This document shows positions 1 through 6,789 of a DNA stretch of 6,789 nucleotides, piece after piece (within the stretch, counting starts at the first letter, position 1; every line of letters begins with the position of its first letter). The DNA comes from an uncultured Bacteroidales bacterium (GTDB lineage: Bacteria; Bacteroidota; Bacteroidia; Bacteroidales; Bacteroidaceae), in NCBI GenBank assembly GCA_937896105.1, contig CALBKR010000305.1, positions 1-6,789 of the forward strand, read 5' to 3'. Made by a program: the position numbers and the translations under genes. A model generated the notes under the pieces. That model saw nothing but the letters and a program-made list of their open reading frames with translations, did no database searches and was not told the origin of the DNA.

Positions 1-372
1 AACACAGCCAACCCCGAAGGGCTCACCAACGGCACCATCGACACCAATGCCGGGCTCTTCCGCGCATACGCAAGCATCTACCTGAACAGCCATCCGCACA
101 TACGCAAGGATATGCTCATAATGGTGCGCACCCTCGAGCCCAACGAGAACGGACTGCCGATACAGTTCTACTGCTTTGCCGACATAACCGACTGGAGCGA
201 CTACGAAAGCATACAATCGGAGATTATGGAGCACTTCGCCTCGGTTATGCCGATGTTCGAGCTCTACCCGTTCCAGACAGCCGGCGCGCGCGACACGGTG
301 ATTAGCGGACTGCTCGAGGGGCAGTACCCTATTGAACGTATCGAGGGGCTACCCTACAAGACTGTAAAGTAG
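1..372 (+). CDS. Mechanosensitive ion channel, YbdG/MscS type, C-terminal part (5' end outside window)
   Basis: This is the C-terminal 123 residues of a mechanosensitive channel; the frame is open from base 1 and ends at TAG 370-372. MscS-family channels sit in the inner membrane and release solutes on hypo-osmotic shock. The visible part corresponds to the cytosolic C-terminal domain. It carries the pattern seen in the E. coli YbdG (MscM) subgroup: TNAGLFRAY near the start, then MVRTLEPNENGLPIQFYCF and a W..YE.IQS.I.EH stretch. The membrane helices and pore lie upstream and cannot be judged. The codons are GC-rich (many GCC, GGC, CTC, CGC), more so than in the genes after 2848. It is separated from the next gene by a promoter-bearing gap, so it is probably a separate transcription unit. 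The family call is firm; the subgroup rests on remembered family patterns. Confidence 0.88.
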   Translation, partial: NTANPEGLTNGTIDTNAGLFRAYASIYLNSHPHIRKDMLIMVRTLEPNENGLPIQFYCFADITDWSDYESIQSEIMEHFASVMPMFELYPFQTAGARDTVISGLLEGQYPIERIEGLPYKTVK

Positions 373-503
373 TCTAACAGTGCTTAATCATTTCACATTT
401 AACTTATTTTTGTGCAATTTCACATTGTAATTTATTCTTTTTATACTAATTTTGCACGCACAAAAGGATAAATTAACAAAATATACATAAAAAAGGTAAA
501 ATT
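373..503 (+). other. Intergenic region with AT-rich leader
   Basis: This 131-base stretch between the channel gene and the dehydrogenase is AT-rich and holds no gene. It contains the promoter listed separately. A 10-base direct repeat, ATTTCACATT, lies at 390-399 and 417-426, so the two starts are 27 bases apart, and the second copy overlaps the -33 element. A second match to the -7 consensus, TATTTTTG at 405-412, has no good -33 partner. The bases before the ATG at 504 are A-rich (AAAAAGGTAAAATT), which fits the weak, A-rich translation signals of Bacteroidota. No convincing terminator hairpin follows the channel gene. Confidence 0.6.
424..454 (+). promoter_or_regulatory. Bacteroidota-type sigma-ABfr promoter for the five-gene run
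   Basis: The -7 element TAATTTTG at 447-454 matches the Bacteroidota consensus TAnnTTTG exactly. ATTG at 424-427 matches three of four bases of the -33 element TTTG, with a spacer of 19 bases, which is the expected spacing. Transcription would begin roughly at 459-463, leaving a leader of about 40 bases before the ATG at 504. No comparably good promoter was found in the later gaps, so it may drive all five genes through 6561. It is called from consensus match only. Confidence 0.66.
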
Positions 504-1313
504 ATGACCAAAATCAAGGATAACAGCGTGCTTATTACCGGCGGTGCATCGGGAATAGGCCGCATAATGGGAAGGATGGCGCTCGAGAAGGGTGCACGTA
601 TGCTTATTGTCTGGGATATCAACGAAGCCGGCATAGCATCAACGGTAAAGGAGTATGAGAAACTTGGAAAGGTTATCGGCTACAAGGTAGATGTTTCGGA
701 CAGCGAGCAGGTAAAGGAGATGGCGCAGACCACAATGGCTGAGTGCGGCAACGTGGATATTGTCATCAACTGCGCCGGTATCGTAACAAGCAATGCAACA
801 TTCGACAAGCTTACAACCCGTGAAATTGAACGTACAATGAGCATAAATGCCGTTGCGCCTATGGTTATTGCACAGCAGTTCCTGCCCGGTATGATAGAGC
901 GCAACCACGGGCACATCTGCAACATAGCATCGGCAGCCGGTATGATAGCAAACCCCAAGATGTCGGTGTATGTGGCAAGCAAATGGGCTGTCATAGGCTG
1001 GAGCGACAGCGTGCGCATAGAGCTCAAGCAGATGAAAAGCAAGGCGCGTTTCACAACCATAGCCCCATACTTCATCAACACCGGAATGTTCGACGGTGTC
1101 AAATCGCGCATATTCCCTATCCTGAAGCCCGAACCTACAGCAAAAAAGATTCTGAAGGCCATTGAGCGCAACAGGAATTTCAAGGGATTGCCATTCGGCT
1201 ACCATTTCATACGTTTCTGCCAGGCAGTGTTGCCCACATCGATTTTTGATTATATCTTTGGAGAGGTTGTCGGCATATTCCACGCAATGGACAATTTCAC
1301 AGGCCGCAAGTAA
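504..1313 (+). CDS. Short-chain dehydrogenase/reductase (classical SDR, retinol/hydroxysteroid dehydrogenase-like)
   Basis: This 269-residue protein is an NAD(P)-dependent oxidoreductase that interconverts an alcohol and a carbonyl. All classical SDR landmarks are present: the TGGASGIG nucleotide-binding turn (residues 12-19), Asp38 at the end of beta-2 (favours NAD over NADP), Asp63-Val64, NCAG (89-92), Asn115, Ser143 in NIASAAG, and YVASK with Tyr156 and Lys160. P188 to M195 gives the usual loop after beta-6. The C-terminal ~45 residues are unusually hydrophobic and aromatic, with two stretches (229-243, 247-262) that could lie on or in a membrane. That resembles the SDR16C/retinol dehydrogenase and 17beta-HSD11 kind, which act on lipids. 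The ATG at 504 gives the expected short N-terminus before the Rossmann motif. It is the first gene after the promoter at 424-454 and is followed by an aldehyde dehydrogenase, which suggests sequential oxidation of one substrate. The SDR call is firm; the substrate is unknown. Confidence 0.93.
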   Translation: MTKIKDNSVLITGGASGIGRIMGRMALEKGARMLIVWDINEAGIASTVKEYEKLGKVIGYKVDVSDSEQVKEMAQTTMAECGNVDIVINCAGIVTSNATFDKLTTREIERTMSINAVAPMVIAQQFLPGMIERNHGHICNIASAAGMIANPKMSVYVASKWAVIGWSDSVRIELKQMKSKARFTTIAPYFINTGMFDGVKSRIFPILKPEPTAKKILKAIERNRNFKGLPFGYHFIRFCQAVLPTSIFDYIFGEVVGIFHAMDNFTGRK

Positions 1314-1406
1314 TGAAAGTTTGTGATCTTGAGCAAAGCAAAAGATATATTCATGCTTCACTTTGCCCTGCACAACAATGTATACATAAAACAAGGCAAC
1401 AATATA
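1314..1406 (+). other. Leader between dehydrogenase and aldehyde dehydrogenase, with a possible hairpin
   Basis: This 93-base gap contains an inverted repeat, GCAAAG (1333-1338) and CTTTGC (1361-1366), with 22 bases between the arms. The arms could pair around a smaller AAG/CTT pairing, but there is no T-run after it, so it does not look like a terminator. TTTG at 1320-1323 followed by TATATTCA at 1346-1353 is a poor promoter match with a 22-base spacer. The reading frame of the next gene is open back through this gap to a GTG at 1323, but its translation shows no family similarity I recognise. Confidence 0.3.
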
Positions 1407-2789
1407 ATGAACATAAAGAACACTACAGAGAACGAGATAAAGGAGATATTGGCACAGCAACGCAGATTTTTCGCAAGCAATGCCACACTCGACCGCAGTT
1501 TCCGCAAGGAGCAGCTGAAGAAGTTGCAGACAGCCTTGAAAAAGTGGGAAAAGCCACTGTGTGATGCACTATGGAACGACCTGCATAAATCGCCACAGGA
1601 AGCAATAATGACCGAATTGAGCATCGTTACCGGCGAGATAAGGAACCATCTCGCACACCTTCGCCGCTGGATGCGCAGCCACAGCGCTTGCACGCCATTG
1701 AAGATGATGCCTTCGCGATGCCGCGTTGTGAGCGAGCCATTGGGAAATGCACTGATAATATCACCGTGGAACTACCCTGTACAGCTGCTGTTCAACCCGC
1801 TTGTGGGAGCCATATCGGCAGGCTGCACGGCAATACTGAAACCGTCGCCCTATGTACCCAATGTATCGAGTGTCATCGAAGAGATTATAACTGCGACATT
1901 CGACAAAGAGTATATAGCTGTCGTACAGGGAAACCGCGAAGTTAACAGCGCCTTGCTCGACGAACGCTTCGATATAATATTCTTCACCGGCAGCCCTGCA
2001 CTCGGCAGAAAAGTTATGGCAGCAGCGGCCAAGAACCTGACACCTGTAGTGCTTGAGCTCGGAGGCAAAAGCCCCTGCATCGTGGATGCCGATGCCGACA
2101 TAGAAATTGCAGCACGCCGCATCGCCTGGGGCAAGACACTCAATGCCGGCCAGACCTGCATAGCCCCCGACTATCTGCTCATACACCGCAGCCGGCAAGA
2201 GGATTTCATCAAGGCTTTCGCAAAGGCACTTGAACGCCTGCACGGCAAGAACATAAAGGAGAGCCGACATTTCGTGCGTCTTGTGAGCGACAGGGCTTTC
2301 GAGCGCGTTGCCGGCTACCTGAAGGATGGGCGCATTGCACTTGGCGGTGCCACTGATGCCAAGGAACGCTACATCGAGCCGACCCTGCTTGCCGATGTAG
2401 ACACTAACGCGCCCGTTATGCAGGAGGAGATTTTCGGTCCTGTGCTGCCAATGATACCATTCGACGACACCGATGAAGCGGTAAAATTCGTGAGGGAACG
2501 CGAGAAACCGCTTGCACTCTACTACTTCGGCAAGGTTAGCACCGGTAAAGAGGTCATACGCACCACATCGGCCGGTGGCTCGTGCATCAACGACACCATT
2601 ATGCACATTGCAAACGAGAACATACCTTTCGGCGGCGTGGGCAACTCGGGAATGGGAAGCTACCACGGAAAGCTAAGCTACGACGCCTTCTCGCACCGCC
2701 GCTCGGTGGTCACCACCCCAACCTGGCTCGACCTGCCGTTCAGGTATATGCCCTACAAGATGTTCGGATTGGTAAAGAAACTGCTGTAA
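1407..2789 (+). CDS. Aldehyde dehydrogenase, class 3 (fatty/aromatic aldehyde dehydrogenase-like)
   Basis: The product oxidises an aldehyde to a carboxylic acid using NAD(P). From the ATG at 1407 it has 460 residues, the usual length for the short ALDH3 group, and begins as family members do (about residues 10-45: helix, RRFFASNATL, then R..QLKKL). Starts at GTG 1323 or ATG 1353 would add 28 or 18 unrelated residues, so 1407 is preferred; AAGG lies 10 bases before it. Catalytic landmarks are complete: PWNYP with Asn122, Lys145 in KPS, FFTGS (192-196), Glu217 in LELGGK, Cys251 in NAGQTC, EEIFGP (340-345) and the IPFGGVGNSG stretch near 406-415. The C-terminus (YMPYKMFGLVKKLL) is also ALDH3-like. 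It follows the SDR and could take its aldehyde product. Base composition is GC-rich. Codons 407-445 recur almost exactly at the right end of the window. Confidence 0.94.
   Translation: MNIKNTTENEIKEILAQQRRFFASNATLDRSFRKEQLKKLQTALKKWEKPLCDALWNDLHKSPQEAIMTELSIVTGEIRNHLAHLRRWMRSHSACTPLKMMPSRCRVVSEPLGNALIISPWNYPVQLLFNPLVGAISAGCTAILKPSPYVPNVSSVIEEIITATFDKEYIAVVQGNREVNSALLDERFDIIFFTGSPALGRKVMAAAAKNLTPVVLELGGKSPCIVDADADIEIAARRIAWGKTLNAGQTCIAPDYLLIHRSRQEDFIKAFAKALERLHGKNIKESRHFVRLVSDRAFERVAGYLKDGRIALGGATDAKERYIEPTLLADVDTNAPVMQEEIFGPVLPMIPFDDTDEAVKFVREREKPLALYYFGKVSTGKEVIRTTSAGGSCINDTIMHIANENIPFGGVGNSGMGSYHGKLSYDAFSHRRSVVTTPTWLDLPFRYMPYKMFGLVKKLL
2625..2742 (+). repeat. Copy 1 of duplicated aldehyde dehydrogenase 3' segment
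   Basis: This segment of the intact aldehyde dehydrogenase (from the PFGGVGNSG codons to codon 446) is matched 4047 bases downstream at 6672-6789. The clear match starts at 2631. In the 112 bases 2631-2742 there are five differences, at the third positions of Gly, Tyr, Tyr, Asp and Ala codons, and 2688-2742 is identical. The gene continues normally beyond 2742 in this copy. Confidence 0.93.
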
Positions 2790-2847
2790 TGACAGAATGA
2801 ACACAACACACACGACATACTAATGAAATAACACAAACACATATCGT

Positions 2848-3810
2848 ATGAAAGAACATTTGCAGACCCTTGACACACTCTACATTAATTTAGGTTCAGG
2901 GGAAATGGTTATCGTAAATTTTATCCTTGCATTTGTAATGTTCGGTGTTGCACTCAACATCAAGACATCCACATTCAAAAGCATTCTCAGAAAGCCTAAA
3001 TCTGTAATCACAGGCCTTGTTTTGCAATGGTTCGCGCTACCGGCCATAACCTGCCTGCTTGCTATTATACTGAACCCGATTATTACCCCTATGGTTGCAT
3101 TAGGTATGATACTTGTATCATCGTGCCCCGGCGGCAACATATCGAATTTCCTTTCATCGCTCTCCAAAGGCAATATCGAGCTATCTGTATCGCTGACTGC
3201 AATATCAACAGTGTTTGCATCAATAGTCACACCGTTCAATTTCTGGTTCTGGGGAACCCACTACTGCAAGTTCGCATCAATAAACAACGATATCCCAACG
3301 TTGGAAATTCCATTCTCGGAGATTCTGTCACAAATATTTCTTATACTCGGAGTGCCTATTGTGTTGGGACTTATATTCTCACACAAGTTCCCGAGAATTG
3401 CCAAAAAGATAATAAAACCGACACAAATACTCTCCATAGTCTTCTTCATTGGTATGGTCATAGTATCAATGACCCAAGTTCTGTCCGGGCTTGAGCAGCA
3501 TTGGGATGTATACGCTGCCATATTATGTGCATTATTGATTGTCGTTATACATAACGCAATGGCATTAAGCACAGGTTATTGGGGCAGTAAATTCGCTAAA
3601 GCTACTGAAAAGGACTGCCGTACATTGGCAATAGAGATAGGCATACAGAATTCAGGCCTCGCACTGGCACTACTTTTCAACCCGGCTATTTTCTCGCCCG
3701 ATGTATGGGGCAGCAACGGCGGAATGGTTATCGTTGCAGCCCTATGGGGCATCTGGCATATTATATCCGGACTTACCATTGCATACTTTTTCCGTCGTAA
3801 AAAGGCATAA
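2848..3810 (+). CDS. Bile acid:sodium symporter (SLC10/BASS) family transporter
   Basis: This 320-residue inner-membrane protein has about nine or ten hydrophobic segments, starting near residues 20-36 and ending near 293-315. Two hallmark stretches identify the family: SSCPGGNISN (91-100) in the discontinuous helix TM4 region, and EIGIQNSGLAL (263-273), where Glu263 and Gln267 match the sodium-binding residues of bacterial ASBT homologues. Family members move organic anions with sodium: bile acids in animals, but pantoate, pyruvate or other 2-keto acids in many bacteria and plastids, so the family name does not fix the substrate. The segment around 133-160 is a polar loop between helices. 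The first ATG is 2848, 58 bases after the previous stop in an AC-rich gap with no visible promoter or ribosome-binding site. Three bases separate its stop from the acyltransferase, which implies translational coupling. Composition is clearly more AT-rich than in the two genes before it. Confidence 0.92.
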   Translation: MKEHLQTLDTLYINLGSGEMVIVNFILAFVMFGVALNIKTSTFKSILRKPKSVITGLVLQWFALPAITCLLAIILNPIITPMVALGMILVSSCPGGNISNFLSSLSKGNIELSVSLTAISTVFASIVTPFNFWFWGTHYCKFASINNDIPTLEIPFSEILSQIFLILGVPIVLGLIFSHKFPRIAKKIIKPTQILSIVFFIGMVIVSMTQVLSGLEQHWDVYAAILCALLIVVIHNAMALSTGYWGSKFAKATEKDCRTLAIEIGIQNSGLALALLFNPAIFSPDVWGSNGGMVIVAALWGIWHIISGLTIAYFFRRKKA

Positions 3811-3813
3811 GAA

Positions 3814-5121
3814 ATGAGAAAGAAAAGAAAATTACAGGATAGAGACTGGCGATACGACATCCTGCACCGGTTAGTAAACCTGACTACAAAAGCATCATTT
3901 CGCAAAATAAAATATGCAGGGATGGAACGTATTCCCAAAGATGCCGCCATTATTTTTGCGCCGAACCACACAGGTGCATTAATGGACGCAATGGTTATCC
4001 TTGCAATGAATCATAGCCCAAAAGTATTCATTGCACGTGCCGATATCTTCCGCAACCCGAAACTGGCAGCAATGTTCAAGTTCTTCAAGATGATGCCGAT
4101 AATGCGTCTGCGAGACGGCATAGAAGAGGTAAAGAAGAACAACAAAGCAATCGGTATTGCAGCCGATGTTCTTAAAGACAAAGTCCCCTTGTGCATCTTC
4201 CCGGAGGGTACGCACCAGACAAAGTACTCGATGTTGCCTCTCTCAAAAGGAATATTCCGCATAGCACTCCAGGCAAAGGAACTGCTTGGTGACACGCCGT
4301 TGTATATCGTACCTGTAGGTATAAGATACGGTAATTTTTATCGTTTCCGCTCATCGGTACACGTACAGGTAGGTAATCCAATAAATATCGGGGAGTTTAT
4401 CGAAAGTCACAAAGAAAAGACGCCACAGGAACAGATGGTTCTGATGAAGGAGTGCCTTGCTGCCAGAATTAAGGAGAACATTCACTACATTGCCAATGAT
4501 GAGGAATATGATGCCAAAAATGAGATTTGTGCAGCGGTGTCAAGAATGCAGTTAAAAAACAAAAAGACCAAAAGAAGAGTTCCACTGGTTACAGTCAACC
4601 AAGAAGCTGTCAGACAAATCGAGACACTCAAAAGAGAAAATCCTGAACAGGCAAAGGAACTCATAGAGTTGGCCGTCGAAGCGTCAAATATGCGCAAAGA
4701 GAAGCAGATAAGCTTGAAATCCGTTGCCAAGCAACCGACTATGCGCTCGCTGGCTTTAAGATTCATTCTATTGCTCGCAACACTTCCATACACTATTGCA
4801 ACAATGTTGCTGACACTACCGATAACGGTAATTAGCATGGCACTGACAAAGAAATTCAAGGATCGCGCGTTCCACAATTCGGTACGTTTTGTCCTGCAGC
4901 TTCTGTTGTGGCCTTTACTTATGGTCATTTACACTGTCCTGGCCTTCATATACCTGCCAAACGCATTAGCCTTATGCATTATGGTTGCAATAGTACCGGC
5001 ACCGGCCATAGCACAGGACACATACAGAGCCATACGCCTGACCATATCGGATTTCAAGCTATTACATTGCAAATCTCTGGTTAAAAAATATAACGAAATA
5101 AGACAGCTGTTCTTCAAATAA
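3814..5121 (+). CDS. PlsC-type 1-acyl-glycerol-3-phosphate/glycerol-phosphate acyltransferase with C-terminal membrane domain
   Basis: This 435-residue protein transfers an acyl chain to a lipid acceptor, probably in phospholipid synthesis at the inner membrane. The acyltransferase domain spans about residues 30-235. Motif I is NHTGALMD (51-58), so His52 and Asp58 are separated by five residues rather than the four of the usual HX4D box; related GPAT-like proteins of Bacteroidota and fungal Sct1-type enzymes share this spacing. Motif III is FPEGTHQ (129-135) with Glu131-Gly132. Motif IV is IVPVGI (165-170). A charged, helical linker (about 245-305) follows, then two or three hydrophobic segments (about 315-343 and 357-398) and a basic tail. 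The extension makes it much longer than a minimal PlsC of ~240 residues. The start lies 3 bases after the transporter stop, with AAAAAGG 8-14 bases upstream of it. Acceptor and acyl-donor specificity cannot be read. Confidence 0.9.
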   Translation: MRKKRKLQDRDWRYDILHRLVNLTTKASFRKIKYAGMERIPKDAAIIFAPNHTGALMDAMVILAMNHSPKVFIARADIFRNPKLAAMFKFFKMMPIMRLRDGIEEVKKNNKAIGIAADVLKDKVPLCIFPEGTHQTKYSMLPLSKGIFRIALQAKELLGDTPLYIVPVGIRYGNFYRFRSSVHVQVGNPINIGEFIESHKEKTPQEQMVLMKECLAARIKENIHYIANDEEYDAKNEICAAVSRMQLKNKKTKRRVPLVTVNQEAVRQIETLKRENPEQAKELIELAVEASNMRKEKQISLKSVAKQPTMRSLALRFILLLATLPYTIATMLLTLPITVISMALTKKFKDRAFHNSVRFVLQLLLWPLLMVIYTVLAFIYLPNALALCIMVAIVPAPAIAQDTYRAIRLTISDFKLLHCKSLVKKYNEIRQLFFK

Positions 5122-5130
5122 TGATATATT

Positions 5131-6561
5131 ATGAAAAGAGGGATAATTGCACTAATATGCACAACGGTATCACTCTTCGGTCTTAATGCACAGACAAATG
5201 GCATTGATAAGATTGAGAAGATAGACGACAAGAAGGAGATTGTGAAGAAGGGGTTCAGTTTCGGGCCACTGCCTGTCGTGGCATTCGATGCCGACAAAGG
5301 ATTTCAATTAGGTGCATTGTTGAATGTTTATGATTTCGGCGACGGAAGCCGGTACCCTAATACTCGCCAGCATCTCTACCTCGAAGCATCGTTCTTCACA
5401 AAGGGTTCACAATTGTTCGTTATTTCATATGACAACAGATTTCTAATACCCAGTGTACGATGGTCGACAGCCGCAACACTTACAAACGACAAAGCGACGG
5501 ATTTCTATGGTTTTAACGGATATATCTCCTACTATGACCATAAAAAGATAGCCCTTGGCAAAGACAAGGATAACACTATTGATTTCATATATACTCCCAA
5601 ATACCGGCTCAACCGCCTGAATTTCAATTTTAAGACCGATTTCATAGGAAATATCTGGAGAAACAGACTTTTTTGGGAAGCCGGATATCATATGAATTAT
5701 ATAAGGACAGGATACAACAAGCAGCATGCACTAAACCTTGATAAGATAAACAAGAACAAGGATGAGCACAAGAAGTATCCCGAGACGGAGCCTACCGTTT
5801 TCGATCTCTACCGCAGATGGGGTATCATTTCTGAGGACGAGGCTTGGGGCGGTTTCAGCAGTGCCGTGCGCCTTGGACTGCTGTTTGACACACGCGACAA
5901 AGAGGGTGCACCATCAAAAGGTATATGGGCAGAGGCTCACGTGACACTTGCACCGGGATGGTTAGGTACAACACATCCCTATTACCGTTACTCAGCCACA
6001 TTCCGTCACTATGTACCCATAGTTAAGAACGATGTGCTGACACTTGCCTACCGTTTGAACTATGAGGGTTCATTCGGGAATAGTGTTCCATACTACATTT
6101 TACCTTTCATTACAACAATGGGACCCACATACGACCGTGACGGAATGGGCGGTTACCGTACCGTGAGAGGACTGATGCGCAACCGTGTGCAAGGCCTTGA
6201 TGTTGCGACATACAATATAGAGTTGCGCTGGCGTTTTGTTAGTTTCAGCCTGTGGAAGCAGAATATCGCGTTCGGTCTCAATGTATTCAGCGACGGTACA
6301 ATGACAACAAGAAACTACGATATGTCATTCCGTGGCGAAGAGCAATACCGTACTCAGTACGATGAATATATGAAACAATCCGGGCTATCCAGCGATCGCC
6401 CTCACATCACAGTCGGTGGTGGTCTACGTTTTATAATGAACCAGAATTTCATTGTAGCATTTGAATACGGCTTGCCGGTAAGCAAATTCAGCAAGAACCC
6501 GGTAATCAAGAAACAGGACGGCAACGGAGCTTTCTACATAAACACAGGATACCTGTTCTAG
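5131..6561 (+). CDS. Omp85-superfamily (BamA/TamA-like surface antigen) outer-membrane beta-barrel, no POTRA domains
   Basis: This 476-residue protein is predicted to be in the outer membrane. Residues 1-20 form a signal peptide (MKRG, hydrophobic core, LNA) with cleavage likely after Ala20. A short charged segment (24-41) leads straight into barrel-like sequence, so there is no room for POTRA domains, unlike BamA or TamA. The C-terminal half carries family signatures: DTRD (253-256) followed by P.KG (261-264) and GGYRTVRG (340-347), the latter matching the conserved VRGF/Y loop motif with Leu in place of the aromatic residue. Alternating polar/aromatic strands run to the final GYLF, and a terminal Phe is the usual barrel assembly signal. 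It starts 9 bases after the acyltransferase stop. Its job, whether a pore, a lipid-handling protein or an assembly factor, is not visible; adjacency to a PlsC enzyme favours an envelope-lipid role only weakly. Confidence 0.87.
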   Translation: MKRGIIALICTTVSLFGLNAQTNGIDKIEKIDDKKEIVKKGFSFGPLPVVAFDADKGFQLGALLNVYDFGDGSRYPNTRQHLYLEASFFTKGSQLFVISYDNRFLIPSVRWSTAATLTNDKATDFYGFNGYISYYDHKKIALGKDKDNTIDFIYTPKYRLNRLNFNFKTDFIGNIWRNRLFWEAGYHMNYIRTGYNKQHALNLDKINKNKDEHKKYPETEPTVFDLYRRWGIISEDEAWGGFSSAVRLGLLFDTRDKEGAPSKGIWAEAHVTLAPGWLGTTHPYYRYSATFRHYVPIVKNDVLTLAYRLNYEGSFGNSVPYYILPFITTMGPTYDRDGMGGYRTVRGLMRNRVQGLDVATYNIELRWRFVSFSLWKQNIAFGLNVFSDGTMTTRNYDMSFRGEEQYRTQYDEYMKQSGLSSDRPHITVGGGLRFIMNQNFIVAFEYGLPVSKFSKNPVIKKQDGNGAFYINTGYLF

Positions 6562-6567
6562 AATAAA

Positions 6568-6789
<222 letters not shown>

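Noticed and set aside
361..381. ACTGT/ACAGT inverted repeat at the end of the channel gene as a terminator
   Set aside because: The stem has only five pairs with an 11-base loop, overlaps the stop codon and is not followed directly by a T-run.
1323..1406. Extended N-terminus of the aldehyde dehydrogenase from GTG 1323 or ATG 1353
   Set aside because: The extra residues precede the normal class-3 N-terminus and resemble no part of the family; ATG 1407 gives the expected length and has AAGG just upstream.
639..1460. Open frame of 273 codons on the minus strand across the dehydrogenase
   Set aside because: It lies antisense to a complete SDR with every catalytic residue in place; the translation is Cys/Tyr/His-rich and unlike a real protein.
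1761..2666. Long open frame of 301 codons on the minus strand inside the aldehyde dehydrogenase
   Set aside because: It is antisense to a complete, motif-rich gene, its translation is rich in Cys, His, Tyr and Arg, and it shows no family pattern. It is a shadow of GC-rich codon use.
2848..3810. Reading the SDR plus SLC10 pair as a bile-acid uptake and hydroxysteroid-oxidation system
   Set aside because: Bacterial SLC10/BASS members carry many other anions and SDR sequence does not fix a steroid substrate. It remains only one hypothesis.

Overview
The window reads as a chromosomal fragment from a member of the Bacteroidota, probably Bacteroidales. The evidence is one good promoter of the Bacteroidota type (-33 ATTG, 19-base spacer, -7 TAATTTTG) at 424-454, A-rich leaders without a strong Shine-Dalgarno before the starts, and gene families typical of a Gram-negative cell (a YbdG-type mechanosensitive channel and an Omp85-type outer-membrane barrel). 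I cannot place it to genus.

Layout. Positions 1-372 are the C-terminal end of a mechanosensitive channel gene. After a 131-base AT-rich intergenic region with a promoter, five genes run in the same direction and probably form one transcription unit: a classical short-chain dehydrogenase (504-1313), a class-3-type aldehyde dehydrogenase (1407-2789), a bile acid:sodium symporter (SLC10/BASS) family transporter (2848-3810), a PlsC-type acyltransferase with a C-terminal membrane extension (3814-5121) and an Omp85-superfamily barrel without POTRA domains (5131-6561). Gaps are 93, 58, 3 and 9 bases. The last three genes are visibly more AT-rich than the first three.

Function. The dehydrogenase and aldehyde dehydrogenase could oxidise an alcohol through an aldehyde to an acid. 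A transporter of the organic-anion type, an acyltransferase and an outer-membrane protein follow. A lipid- or steroid-like substrate handled across the envelope is a reasonable inference, but no substrate can be read from the sequence.

The most unusual part is the last ~230 bases. A short reverse-strand coding tail (6568 to about 6678) converges on the barrel gene and is cut off by a second, partial copy of the aldehyde dehydrogenase 3' end (about 6672-6789). This copy lies 4047 bases downstream of the first. In the clearly homologous 112 bases it differs at five positions, all synonymous third-codon changes, and its last 55 bases are identical to the first copy. This could be a recent duplication, a second strain's allele, or an assembly-graph artefact. 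The exact 55-base terminal match makes the artefact explanation serious. I saw no tRNA, rRNA, CRISPR array, transposase or defence system.
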